This document shows, one piece after another, positions 18,880-26,587 of a DNA stretch of 64,000 nt. Below the pieces are notes generated by a model. That model was not told the origin of the DNA, ran no database searches, and saw nothing but the letters and a program-made list of their open reading frames with translations. The stretch comes from Microvirga ossetica (GTDB lineage: Bacteria; Pseudomonadota; Alphaproteobacteria; Rhizobiales; Beijerinckiaceae), in the NCBI RefSeq assembly GCF_002741015.1, contig NZ_CP016617.1, positions 1,279,368 through 1,343,367 of the forward strand, read 5' to 3'. Both the position numbers and the translations under genes were made by a program. The stretch's first letter is position 1; every line of letters starts with the position of its first letter.

Positions 18880-19047
18880 TCAGACGCGGCCGAAGAGTAG
18901 GTAGGCCAGCAGGGCGACGATCACGACATTCAGGAGGACGACCACGAGCAGAGTGACACGGATTTTCCGTTCATGTTGGGTCAGTCGGGCGTTGATCGCC
19001 TTGAGCTCCCGCTGCTTGGCGAGTTCATCGCGTTCTCGGGGCTTCAC
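18880..19047 (-). CDS. 55-aa single-pass membrane protein
   Basis: A short minus-strand frame starting at GTG 19047 with a strong ribosome site (GGAGGAGAACCG before GTG). The first 30 residues are charged and helical (KPRERDELAKQRELKAINAR). A hydrophobic segment follows (VTLLVVVLLNVVIVALLAYL) before the end FGRV. It has the layout of a small N-in membrane protein with a coiled-coil head. It is convergent with the two-gene unit at 18.3-18.8 kb. No family is recognised. Confidence 0.6.
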   Translation of the reverse strand: MKPRERDELAKQRELKAINARLTQHERKIRVTLLVVVLLNVVIVALLAYLLFGRV

Positions 19048-19389
19048 CGGTTCTCCTCCAACAGCACAGCCTCATCGACCGGATATAGGAAGATAAACGC
19101 AGGCCAAATGTTCCACGCTGCTGCGTCTACACGCGCGCATGAGGCAGCTCAATTTCGCATAATCCCTCGTGTGGAACGCGTTTTGAAGGTTTCAGGAAGT
19201 CCTCGCGGCGCCTTATGGACCGACGCACCGGATACTCAGAAAAACCGCTCCGCAGCAGGGCCTCAGTCAGCACGCGAATACTGGCGAATGCTTGGTAAGG
19301 AAGGGGCCGGGATGAGCACGTTTTCCCGGCCTCTCCCCCGCCTGGCCGAGGCACGGGTCACCACGAAGGCTGCATCATCCTGCCGGCCG
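19048..19389. other. Gene-free stretch
   Basis: No supported gene on either strand. Frames here show no recognisable motif or ribosome site. Confidence 0.4.
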
Positions 19390-19535
19390 TCAGCCCTGGG
19401 AGGCCCGTGCAAGGTTTGGCAGGCTGGCGGCCAGCTCATTCTGCCGGATCGGCTTAGTCAGCCGAGGCAGGTCAGGGGCAGGCCTGCGTCCCCCGCGTAG
19501 GTGAAAACATCAGGATCGGCATGCCGGCCGCATCA
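19390..19535 (-). pseudogene. Degraded receiver-domain remnant
   Basis: Immediately downstream of the response regulator stop, the minus strand reads GMPILMFS and, after a frame change, LTKPIRQNELAASL before a stop at 19390. These two pieces look like the end of a receiver domain (a beta-4-like strand, then the conserved K-P pair and last helix). The middle is frameshifted, so this is at most a relic of a third gene of the two-component cluster. The call rests on two short motifs only. Confidence 0.4.
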
Positions 19536-20165
19536 GGGCTCCACGACCCTGGTGCGGACTGCATAGCGCACGAGGTGCGCCGTCGAATTCACCTTGGCCT
19601 TGCGCATGGCCGCGGCGCGGTGGCCCTCCACGGTCTTTTGGCTGACGCCCAGGATCTGGGCCGCCGCCCTGTTGCTGTGGCCCTCCGCGATGAGCTGGAC
19701 GACGCTGCGTTCCCGCGCCGTCAGCGCGCCGTCACCGGCAGGCCCCCTGGACAGATATGCCGTCAGCAGGGTCTCCGAGACGCCACCGGTGAAGAATGGC
19801 TTGTGCTGCGCCAGCGCCGCCACCGCCGCGATCAGGAACTGCCTGGCATCGGACTTGAGCAGATAGCCGCGTGCCCCAGCCTCGAGCAGCTCGCGCAGCA
19901 GGGGCTCGCTCTCCTGCATGGTGAAGATCAGCACCTCCGTCCGGGGCTGGCACGACCGGATCTCGCGGGTCGCGTCGACGCCGTTCAAGACGGGAAGCTG
20001 ACAGTCGAGGATGGCGACGTCCGGCTGCGTCTCGACGGCGAGGTCGACTGCCTGCCGACCGTCCTCGGCCTCGGCGACGACCACCCATCCGGATTGACCG
20101 CTCAGGATGGCGCGCAGCCCGGTGCGGACCACGTCATAGTCGTCGGCGATCAGGATGCGCGTCAT
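19533..20165 (-). CDS. NarL/FixJ-family response regulator
   Basis: A 210-aa response regulator. The receiver spans residues 3-120 (ILIADDYDVVR; phospho-acceptor D54 in AILDCQLP; conserved Thr in LIFTMQES; Lys in YLLKSDARQ). A LuxR-type helix-turn-helix occupies about 140-200 (LTARERSVVQLIAEGHSNRA, then VSQKTVEGHRAAAM). The natural partner is the HisKA_3-type kinase at 22365-23468, on the same strand and upstream. The two are now separated by a 2.0-kb recombinase element whose inverted-repeat end lies 27 bp before this start codon. Expression may therefore have lost its native promoter or come from the element. Confidence 0.9.
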   Translation of the reverse strand: MTRILIADDYDVVRTGLRAILSGQSGWVVVAEAEDGRQAVDLAVETQPDVAILDCQLPVLNGVDATREIRSCQPRTEVLIFTMQESEPLLRELLEAGARGYLLKSDARQFLIAAVAALAQHKPFFTGGVSETLLTAYLSRGPAGDGALTARERSVVQLIAEGHSNRAAAQILGVSQKTVEGHRAAAMRKAKVNSTAHLVRYAVRTRVVEP

Positions 20166-20192
20166 CGTCCCGTGCCTCCCGCAACGTCTCTC

Positions 20193-20218
20193 TATGATCG
20201 CCCGTACAATGGTGCCAA
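20193..20218 (+). repeat. Left inverted repeat of the recombinase element
   Basis: Begins TATGATCGCCCGTACAATGG. It matches the reverse complement of 22183-22208 at 24 of 26 positions by eye. It lies 27 bp upstream of the response regulator start. Confidence 0.8.
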
Positions 20219-20349
20219 CAGCCGCTTTGACTGGTTTGTCCTCCTGGACCGCTGTGACTTGCGTCCGGCGAGACGCATGGACGGGAGTTGTGGCAGGCTA
20301 AAGCCGCGTCAGGCGGCGGACGTCGGGAGCGCCGCCAAGGGAGGCGCCG

Positions 20350-20547
20350 ATGACCCGGCAGACGCGTCATCCGCTCCTGCAGGTGCAGGAGTCCTTCGAG
20401 ATCACGCGGTTCAGCCCCGAATGCCTGATCGAGGCCTACCGCCGCGTCGTACCCATCCAAACCAAAGCCATCCGGAGAGCCGCCGAACACCGCCGATCCC
20501 AAACTCCCGTCCACACCACCCGAAGTCAGGGAGGTAAGCATGTCTGA
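20350..20547 (+). CDS. Small basic protein coupled to the serine recombinase
   Basis: A 65-aa basic protein that starts at ATG 20350 after GGGAGGCGCCG. Its stop overlaps the recombinase start (ATGTCTGA at 20540-20547), which indicates translational coupling. The middle has a helical patch (SPECLIEAYRRVVPI) and the C-terminus is Arg/Thr-rich and probably disordered. No family is recognised. Position and coupling suggest an accessory factor of the recombinase, for example a directionality or DNA-binding factor; this is inference from context only. Confidence 0.6.
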   Translation: MTRQTRHPLLQVQESFEITRFSPECLIEAYRRVVPIQTKAIRRAAEHRRSQTPVHTTRSQGGKHV

Positions 20548-22234
20548 TCGCCGCATTGCCCTTTACGCGCGGGTCTCCACCGAACAGCAGGCCCGGGATC
20601 ACACCATCGCCAGCCAAGTCGCCGCCCTGCACGAGCGGATCACCGCCGACGAACAATCCCTCGCGCCGGAGGATGCCTACGTGGATGAGGGCTACAGCGG
20701 GTCCGTCCTGGTCCGTCCGGCATTGGAGCGCTTGCGGGATGCGGTCGCGACCGGAGAGATCGAGCGGGTTTATGTTCTCGCGCCGGATCGGCTCGCCCGC
20801 CGCTATGCCCATCAGGTGCTTCTGATGGAGGAGTTCCGCCGGGCCGGAGCGGAGGTGATCTTTCTGAACCATGCCATTGGCGGCACCGCCGAGGACGACT
20901 TGCTGCTGCAGATCCAGGGCGTCATCGCCGAATACGAGCGCTCCAAAATCCTCGAGCGCAGCCGCCGTGGACGGCGCCACGCGGCGCAATCTGGCCTGGT
21001 CAGCGCCTTCACCACCGGCCCTTATGGCTACCGCTACGTGCCCAAGGCTCTCGGTGGGGGTGTGGCACGCTTTGAAGTGGTGCCGGAGGAAGCCCGCGTG
21101 GTTCGGTTGATCTTTGCCTGGGTCGGGCTGGAGCGGATCAGCCTGCGGGAGGTCTGCCGCCGGTTGCAGCAGGCGGGTGTCGTCACCCGTCGCGGATCGA
21201 CCCGCTGGTATGCCTCGACGCTTGGCGGGATGCTGACGAACACGACCTACATTGGGCGCGCCATCTACGGGCATGCCCGCTATGTGTTCGGGCCACCCAA
21301 GCTCCTGCGGCCCCTACGGGGGCATCCTCACCCATGCCGCCGGCCGAGTGTGCGGGTGAAGGTGCCGCGCGAGGAGTGGATCGAGGTTCCGGTGCCGGCC
21401 ATGGTTGACCCAGCGGTGTTTGAGGCCGCTCAGATGCAGTTGCAGGAGAACCGCCAGCGCAAGCGGGAATCCCGGGCAGGACCGCGTTGGCTGCTGCAGG
21501 GTCTGACGGTGTGCCGCCGCTGCGGCTATGCTTATTATGGCAAGACGGCTCCGCAGTCGAAGCGGGATCCGGCGAAGGGCGTGTACTGCTATTATCGCTG
21601 CATCGGAACGGACGGGTATCGGTTCGATGACCATGCGGTGTGTGACAATCCCCAGATCCGAGGCGATTATCTGGAGCAGGCGGTCTGGGACCGGGTGCGT
21701 GCGCTGCTGGAGGACCCGGATCGGATGGCGGGTGAATATCACCGGCGCTTGACGCAAACCCAAGACCGCACAGGCAGTTCTGACTACGTACTGCAACTTG
21801 AACGCCAAATCGCGCGTCTCCAGCGTGGAATCGGGCGATTGATTGACAGTTACGCCGAGGGGGTAATCGAACCTGCCGAATTCCAGCCGCGCATCGCGGG
21901 CCTGAAGACGCGGCGAGCCCGCCTCGAAGAGCAGCGTCGGGTGGCGGTGGAGGAAGCCCAAGCCGAGCGTGAATTGACCCTGATGATTGGGCGCCTCGAA
22001 GAGTTTGCCACCCGGGTGAGTGACGGACTGGACGAGTTGGACTTTGCTGGCAAGCAAGCCCTGATCCGAACCTTGGTGCGACGGATCGAGATCGACCGCA
22101 ACCACGTTGAAGTCATCTTCCGAGTGCCACCTCCGACGCCTGAGGGCTCAAGCCCGTCGGAACCTCACCCGCATTCGGAAACTTGGCACCATTGTACGAG
22201 CGATAATACAGCAACAGCTCGGCTCTGGAACTGA
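20540..22234 (+). CDS. Large serine recombinase (resolvase/recombinase/zinc-ribbon)
   Basis: A 564-aa site-specific recombinase. The resolvase domain (4-150) carries catalytic S13 in ALYARVSTEQQ, with YVDEGYSG, LAPDRLARR and the long E-helix AEYERSKILERSRRG. The recombinase DNA-binding domain covers about 165-300. A zinc ribbon follows (VCRRCGYAYYGK paired with DHAVCDNP) and a coiled coil lies near 410-500. This architecture is that of phage or element integrases that cut both strands through phosphoserine. The last residues (after about 555) are read from DNA beyond the right inverted repeat, so the C-terminus depends on the insertion site. No other phage gene is nearby. Confidence 0.9.
   Translation: MSDRRIALYARVSTEQQARDHTIASQVAALHERITADEQSLAPEDAYVDEGYSGSVLVRPALERLRDAVATGEIERVYVLAPDRLARRYAHQVLLMEEFRRAGAEVIFLNHAIGGTAEDDLLLQIQGVIAEYERSKILERSRRGRRHAAQSGLVSAFTTGPYGYRYVPKALGGGVARFEVVPEEARVVRLIFAWVGLERISLREVCRRLQQAGVVTRRGSTRWYASTLGGMLTNTTYIGRAIYGHARYVFGPPKLLRPLRGHPHPCRRPSVRVKVPREEWIEVPVPAMVDPAVFEAAQMQLQENRQRKRESRAGPRWLLQGLTVCRRCGYAYYGKTAPQSKRDPAKGVYCYYRCIGTDGYRFDDHAVCDNPQIRGDYLEQAVWDRVRALLEDPDRMAGEYHRRLTQTQDRTGSSDYVLQLERQIARLQRGIGRLIDSYAEGVIEPAEFQPRIAGLKTRRARLEEQRRVAVEEAQAERELTLMIGRLEEFATRVSDGLDELDFAGKQALIRTLVRRIEIDRNHVEVIFRVPPPTPEGSSPSEPHPHSETWHHCTSDNTATARLWN
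22183..22208 (-). repeat. Right inverted repeat of the recombinase element
   Basis: Its reverse complement begins TATTATCGCTCGTACAATGG. It lies inside the last codons of the recombinase gene, so the last nine or so codons of that gene come from flanking DNA. Confidence 0.8.
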
Positions 22235-22364
22235 GAGGAAACCCCGAAATTCACCGGGGGAAGACCTCAGCGAGGGGCAGTTCGGCCTCGTCAGACCCTG
22301 AAATCCATTATCTTCTGTCCATCTGCCTCCACCAGGTCGGCAGCCGACAGCCTGCGGCTCCTGG
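22235..22364. other. Intergenic between recombinase and sensor kinase ends
   Basis: Former spacer of the two-component operon. It holds a GC-rich hairpin-like CCCCGAAATTCACCGGGG (22242-22259) without a T-run. Confidence 0.35.
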
Positions 22365-23468
22365 TCAACCGCCGCCAGCCGGCCGCAACCCGAGCGGCAG
22401 GTTGGCCACAACCATCGTTCCCCGGGCGCCACTCAGGAACCGCAGGCTGCCGCCGAACCGCAGCATGCGGGCCCGCATGCCGGTGACACCCACCCCATGC
22501 AGTGCCGCGCGCCCAGCCGCCTTCCGGACCCCACCGGACAACCCGCAGCCATCATCGAGCACGCGCAGCTTCAGGGCATTGGCCCCGACCCGCAGGTCGA
22601 TGGTGATCCGGGAGGCGGCGGCATGGCGATGGGTGTTGGTCAGCGCCTCCTGGATGATCCGAAGAAGCGAGCGCTGGACATCGAACGGAAGGTCGTTGGC
22701 CCTTTCCGGCATCCGGACGGATGCGTCCAAGCCGGTCCGGCGCGCGAAGCCGTCCACGAAGGTCCGCACAGTTCCGGCAAGACCGCCATTCTCCAAGGCT
22801 GGTGGATGCAGCAGGTAGGTGAAGACGCGAAGCTCCCTGGCGGCTTCGTCCACCGCGTCCGCCGCCTCGTCGAGCACCTTCTGGCCCTCACCGGGGATGA
22901 CGAACTGCTTCAGCCGCATGAGGTTCAGGCCGACCGCCACCAGATGTTGGGCCGTCGAGTCGTGCAACTCCTCGGCGATGCGTTGCCGTTCCTCGTCCTG
23001 CAAGATCAGGACGCGTCCGGCGAGTTCGTCCAGGGCCGCCGCGGCTGCATGGCGCTCCGTGACGTCGGTGAAGAACACGCTCAGGCCATCCGTCGCGGGG
23101 CGGACCTGGAGATCGAGCCAGTGGCCCGGCCGCAGGCCGGACATCACCTCGCGCCGAATGCGGCACCGCCGCTCCATGCCCTCCCGGATGAGGAGACTGC
23201 ACTCAGCATCGGGACTGCACAGATCCCACAGACAGGCCCCGAGGATCCGGTTCGGATCGGACCCCGTCCAGTCCACAGTCGCCTCGTTGAGATCGGTGAT
23301 GCGATAGGCGCCATTCAGCGTGAAGTAACAATCGCTGACGCTGGCCAGGATGGACCGGAGCCGGGCGTTCGCGTCCTCGACCTCTCCCGGAGCCACCCTC
23401 GGGCGGCCCCGCAAGCCATGCCACAACCATCTCTCCAGGGCCTTCCGCGGCGAGGACAGGTCATCCAT
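22365..23468 (-). CDS. PAS sensor histidine kinase, NarX/DegS-like (HisKA_3)
   Basis: A 367-aa soluble sensor kinase. A PAS domain (about 35-140, RLRSILASVSDCYFTLNG; ending FFTDVTERHA) precedes a HisKA_3 dimerisation helix with phospho-acceptor H169 in RIAEELHDSTAQH. The HATPase follows (LLRIIQEALTNTHRHA; VLDDGCGL; GVGVTGMRARM). HisKA_3 kinases normally pair with NarL-type regulators such as the one at 19533-20165, which is downstream on the same strand behind the recombinase element. No membrane segment is seen, so the signal is cytoplasmic or a bound cofactor. Confidence 0.88.
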   Translation of the reverse strand: MDDLSSPRKALERWLWHGLRGRPRVAPGEVEDANARLRSILASVSDCYFTLNGAYRITDLNEATVDWTGSDPNRILGACLWDLCSPDAECSLLIREGMERRCRIRREVMSGLRPGHWLDLQVRPATDGLSVFFTDVTERHAAAAALDELAGRVLILQDEERQRIAEELHDSTAQHLVAVGLNLMRLKQFVIPGEGQKVLDEAADAVDEAARELRVFTYLLHPPALENGGLAGTVRTFVDGFARRTGLDASVRMPERANDLPFDVQRSLLRIIQEALTNTHRHAAASRITIDLRVGANALKLRVLDDGCGLSGGVRKAAGRAALHGVGVTGMRARMLRFGGSLRFLSGARGTMVVANLPLGLRPAGGG

Positions 23469-23790
23469 GACTCAACTCCAGGACGAACGGACAACCGAAT
23501 GGCGGGAATTTTCCCGCCATGCCGTCCGCCAGGTATGGTGTGATGATCGGTATCCGATCGGCCCGAAAGCCTAACATAGAGCAATGGTGATCGGGGTCGA
23601 TGAGATCTTTAGCCAACCTGTTCGTGCCGGCTCCAATGGCTGATCGTGCATTGACTGTCTCGGTGAGGTGCGCCGCGATGCCGGCAGGAAACCTCCAACC
23701 GGGTCCGCGATCGTCAGAAAACTCGCCTGCCCTATAAAGTCACACCTCATATACGGCGGCGGGAGCGGATCGGCTCTATAGGATACTTCG
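23469..23790. other. Upstream region of the sensor kinase
   Basis: No gene is visible on either strand. The region should carry the promoter of the two-component operon; no boxes could be assigned with confidence. Confidence 0.3.
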
Positions 23791-23930
23791 ACTCGGCTAC
23801 GGTTTGGAAAGGTCTGGAACGGGTCAGGCAGGGAAATTCGCGTACCTTGAGGAATGTCTGGTTACGCGAGGATTGCTGCCCTCAGGCTCTGGTCTCAAGA
23901 GTGCCAGGAACCGACAGTCATCTCATATGA
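23791..23930 (+). repeat. Dispersed intergenic repeat, copy A
   Basis: Shares GGGTCAGGCA, a GTCTGGTTACGCGAGGATTG core and GCTGCCCTCAGGCT, then GTCTCA..GTGCCA, with copies at 29134 and 50514. No coding potential is seen. Confidence 0.7.
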
Positions 23931-23967
23931 CGGCCTCTCACTATTCCCGCTAGCCGTGCAACTGCTC

Positions 23968-24332
23968 TCAGCGCCGAGGAACTCTGCTGCCATGGGTGTG
24001 CAAGGGCAACAGGCGCTTGAGCAGGGCTTTCGACCTGCGCAGCTCGGGAATATCGAAGCCTTCGCCGAACCAGCCATGGATCGGCGCAAGGAGATCACGT
24101 GCTTCTGCCTCTCGTCCCCACTCACACAGCATCTCGGCCAGATCACAGGCGGCTCGTAACTCCCACATCCGAGCCATCTGGTCCCGCGCGACTTCAAGGG
24201 CATCCCGGTAACGGCATTCGGCCTCGTCCGTGCACCGCATGAGCAGGAGTAGACCGGCCCGTATACGAAGCAATTCGGCGTTGAAGAACCGACTGCCGGT
24301 CTCTTCCGTCCAACGTTTGAGAGCCGGAATCT
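23968..24332 (-). pseudogene. C-terminal TPR fragment of a cyclase-type regulator
   Basis: The minus strand reads WTEETGSRFFNAELLRIRAG, then a TPR-like stretch ending AEARDLLAPIHGWFGEGFDI PELRRSKALL. This matches the final part of the SAM-cyclase-AAA-TPR family, whose full-length relative at 14449 ends similarly (GFLTHVRDWFTEGFETADVR). Upstream parts are absent, cut off at about 24332 where IS-like repeats begin. It is a remnant of a second such gene and cannot be functional alone. Confidence 0.7.
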
Positions 24333-24380
24333 CACGTTAACTGCCCAAAGCCAACGAGAATCTCAGGTTAAGTGCCCAAA
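24327..24380 (+). repeat. Direct repeats resembling an IS end
   Basis: GAATCTCACGTTAACTGCCC (24327) recurs as GAATCTCAGGTTAAGTGCCC (24358), 31 bp apart, and a third partial AAGTGCCCAG lies at 24441. Repeated subterminal motifs of this kind occur in some IS families, such as IS21. They sit exactly where the TPR fragment is truncated. Confidence 0.5.
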
Positions 24381-24463
24381 CTTTCGTCTCAGCACCCAAG
24401 CTAAGTCACTGAAATGGTTAGATCGCCTGTCTCACGCCAAAGTGCCCAGTGACAAAGGTCAGG

Positions 24464-26254
24464 TCAGATTGTCACGCGGCTGCCGTCGAAGCGCGTAAAG
24501 GAGAAGCCGTCGAAGGGTTCGCGCAGGGTCATGCGCTCGTCCCGCAGCATGCCGATAGCCACTTCCTCGCCGAGCGCCATTGAGGCGGAAGCGTCAGAAC
24601 GCCAGTGGATGCCCGCCCAATTCCGTCCGAACCCGAAATTCACCGCGAGCTTGTTCAACTCTCCACCAACCGTGAGCGGCGGGCCGCTATAGGGTACGAG
24701 CCTCGTCGGGTCAACCGGATCAGGCTGTACCGGGTTGGCGATGACGCGGCTCTCGTCGAAAAACGCCTTCAATATGGTAGCCGTGACGGCACCAACGCTC
24801 GTGGCACCGCCGGGATAGGTAGAGTGGAGGGGCGCGGCCTCTGGATAAGTTTGTGACAAAAGATAGGTGCCGTATTTGGCTTTACTGCGATTGAGGGCTT
24901 CCGATTTCAGGAAGTTATCATGCAACGGGTAGTCGCTCACGCCATTGGCGAGGCGATGGTGCGCCAGACCGCCGTAGGCTTCTGGTCGCACAGCCCGGTG
25001 CACGAAATACTTCTGCCAGTAGGACGCGCGGACGGAGTTACTGATCCCCGTGGCGAGTAGTGCCTGCACATAGCCCAACCCGAAGGTGGCACCCGCAGGG
25101 GTTTGGGTTTTCGATTTCCGATACGGGTTCGATGGGTAGGACACGGCCTCTGCCGGCGGATACATTCCGGAGTAGTGTTGGTCCGTCCCGCCACTGGGGG
25201 TCGCAAGGATCAGTGCTGCCGCCCACCCGAGGGCAGGACCACTGTGGATGTACTCCGCGAGATCTCTTCCTGTCGTTATGTATCGCGGTGTCGCGTCGAA
25301 CTGCAACTGGCGTTTCGGTGCGGCGCCGTTCTGGATCGCCAGCCAATCCTCGTATTCGGTCAGGAATTCGTTGGCGGGCACCGCGGTGCGGATTTGAGCA
25401 CTCATCCACTGTGCGGCATAGGGCACGTCCCGGAGCAGGAATTGCGAGATCAGCGGGCCGTCCAAAACGCCTGGAGGCGTGACGGAGCGGCCCTTCGGGT
25501 CAGCCGGGTCGAAATAAAGCACATTGGCACGGAACAGCGTCCCGGGCGTAACCCGCCCACCAGACTTCGGCCCCCGGAAATCGGCAAGCTTGTTGAGTTC
25601 TTCGGTTGCCGCAAGCACGTCGCGATTGGAGGTGTCGTCGCGCAATTCGTTAAGCGGAACATCACGAAGCAGGGATTGCCAATATACCTCGACCGCCTCG
25701 CCGCCGCGCTCCGCACTTGCAAGGGCTGGTGCCGGCGGTATCGCAATCTGAGTAGGATTTATGCCGCTAAGACTAACGGCCAGTGTGCCTATGGGGTTGA
25801 CCAGTTTGCGAGTGCCGCCAAGCGGGATTTTCTCGAAATCAGCGGAATCGCCCGACTGGCAAGCGGTATAGAGGGCCTGCCATGCCGCTTGCTCCACTTC
25901 GCCGCGTTTGTCGTGCGGCAGGCCCCGTGAATCGGAACCGATCTTGTTGGGGTAGCGCGCCTCATCGCCATTCGTCGGATGGGGTGCGATGGGAATTTTC
26001 TCGGTGTTGCTCGCGCAGACCTCTCGGACTTCGAAGGCGCGGCGCTTGAACACCGCATCGAGCGGTCGCGGGTCCGCGCTCACAGGCTGCGCCGCGGCCG
26101 GGGCGATTCCGGGCATGCTCGGCGGAGACGCAAGCACGGCGACGCCAACCGCGATGCTTGCCCCGCCGAGCAGCGAGCGGCGAGTGACCGCGGTGTGCGG
26201 CAGGGCCGGCGATGCCAGATCGGATTCAGTCGAAATGGTGGGGTGGTCAGCCAT
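24464..26254 (-). CDS. Vanadium-dependent haloperoxidase-like PAP2-fold protein, Tat-exported, active-site His apparently missing
   Basis: A 596-aa protein with a twin-arginine signal (TRRSLLGGASIAVGVAVLAS), so it is exported folded. The C-terminal half has the haloperoxidase/PAP2 vanadate site: WQKYFVHRAVRPEAYGG (Lys and Arg), the loop YPGGATSVGA, and FGRNWAGIHWRSDASA (Arg and His). In characterised enzymes the loop reads P-[SA]-G-H-A; here the His is absent because the codons run TAT CCC GGC GGT GCC ACG (about 24800-24817). The enzyme may therefore be altered or inactive, or use another residue. Start 26254 has GAGGAG 6 nt upstream. The gene is monocistronic between IS-like repeats and an ISNCY element. 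Confidence 0.8.
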   Translation of the reverse strand: MADHPTISTESDLASPALPHTAVTRRSLLGGASIAVGVAVLASPPSMPGIAPAAAQPVSADPRPLDAVFKRRAFEVREVCASNTEKIPIAPHPTNGDEARYPNKIGSDSRGLPHDKRGEVEQAAWQALYTACQSGDSADFEKIPLGGTRKLVNPIGTLAVSLSGINPTQIAIPPAPALASAERGGEAVEVYWQSLLRDVPLNELRDDTSNRDVLAATEELNKLADFRGPKSGGRVTPGTLFRANVLYFDPADPKGRSVTPPGVLDGPLISQFLLRDVPYAAQWMSAQIRTAVPANEFLTEYEDWLAIQNGAAPKRQLQFDATPRYITTGRDLAEYIHSGPALGWAAALILATPSGGTDQHYSGMYPPAEAVSYPSNPYRKSKTQTPAGATFGLGYVQALLATGISNSVRASYWQKYFVHRAVRPEAYGGLAHHRLANGVSDYPLHDNFLKSEALNRSKAKYGTYLLSQTYPEAAPLHSTYPGGATSVGAVTATILKAFFDESRVIANPVQPDPVDPTRLVPYSGPPLTVGGELNKLAVNFGFGRNWAGIHWRSDASASMALGEEVAIGMLRDERMTLREPFDGFSFTRFDGSRVTI

Positions 26255-26587
26255 GGAGATCTCCTCCCTCGCAGGCACCGCTCTGGGACCCGCGTTTTTC
26301 CCGTTTCGGGATTCCAACCGGTATTCCCCCGATAGACGGGCAACCAACCAGAGCGTCAAATCGCTCGTGGGGTGAGAAGGCTATCGGCGCGGCGGGGCGA
26401 CACTACCCACGCTGCGGCGTCGGGAAGTCCACTCACACGAGGAGCGACCACCATCATTAAACGCCTCTTCGCTCCCGTAGGGAACTGCGAATCTGTCCGG
26501 GATGTGTGCTGAGACACATCTGTATTACGCGGGAGAGAAATCGCCCGCGCGATGTCAGAACTCGTTAGACAAGTCGCTGATTGTCCT
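26255..26587. other. Gene-free stretch upstream of haloperoxidase gene
   Basis: No supported gene. It contains the haloperoxidase leader and possibly its promoter. An AT-richer stretch with GTGTGCTGAGACACA (imperfect palindrome) lies near 26502-26517. Confidence 0.35.

Larger units (their letters stand above)
20193..22208 (+). mobile_element. Serine-recombinase element with 26-bp inverted ends
   Basis: A 2016-bp segment bounded by imperfect inverted repeats and holding a small coupled gene and a large serine recombinase. It lies between a NarL-type response regulator and a matching sensor kinase. Removing it would bring these two genes to about 180 bp apart. No target duplication is evident. 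Confidence 0.75.

Noticed and set aside
20540..22234. Serine recombinase as evidence of a prophage
   Set aside because: No phage structural, replication or lysis genes lie nearby; the element ends at inverted repeats after 2 kb.
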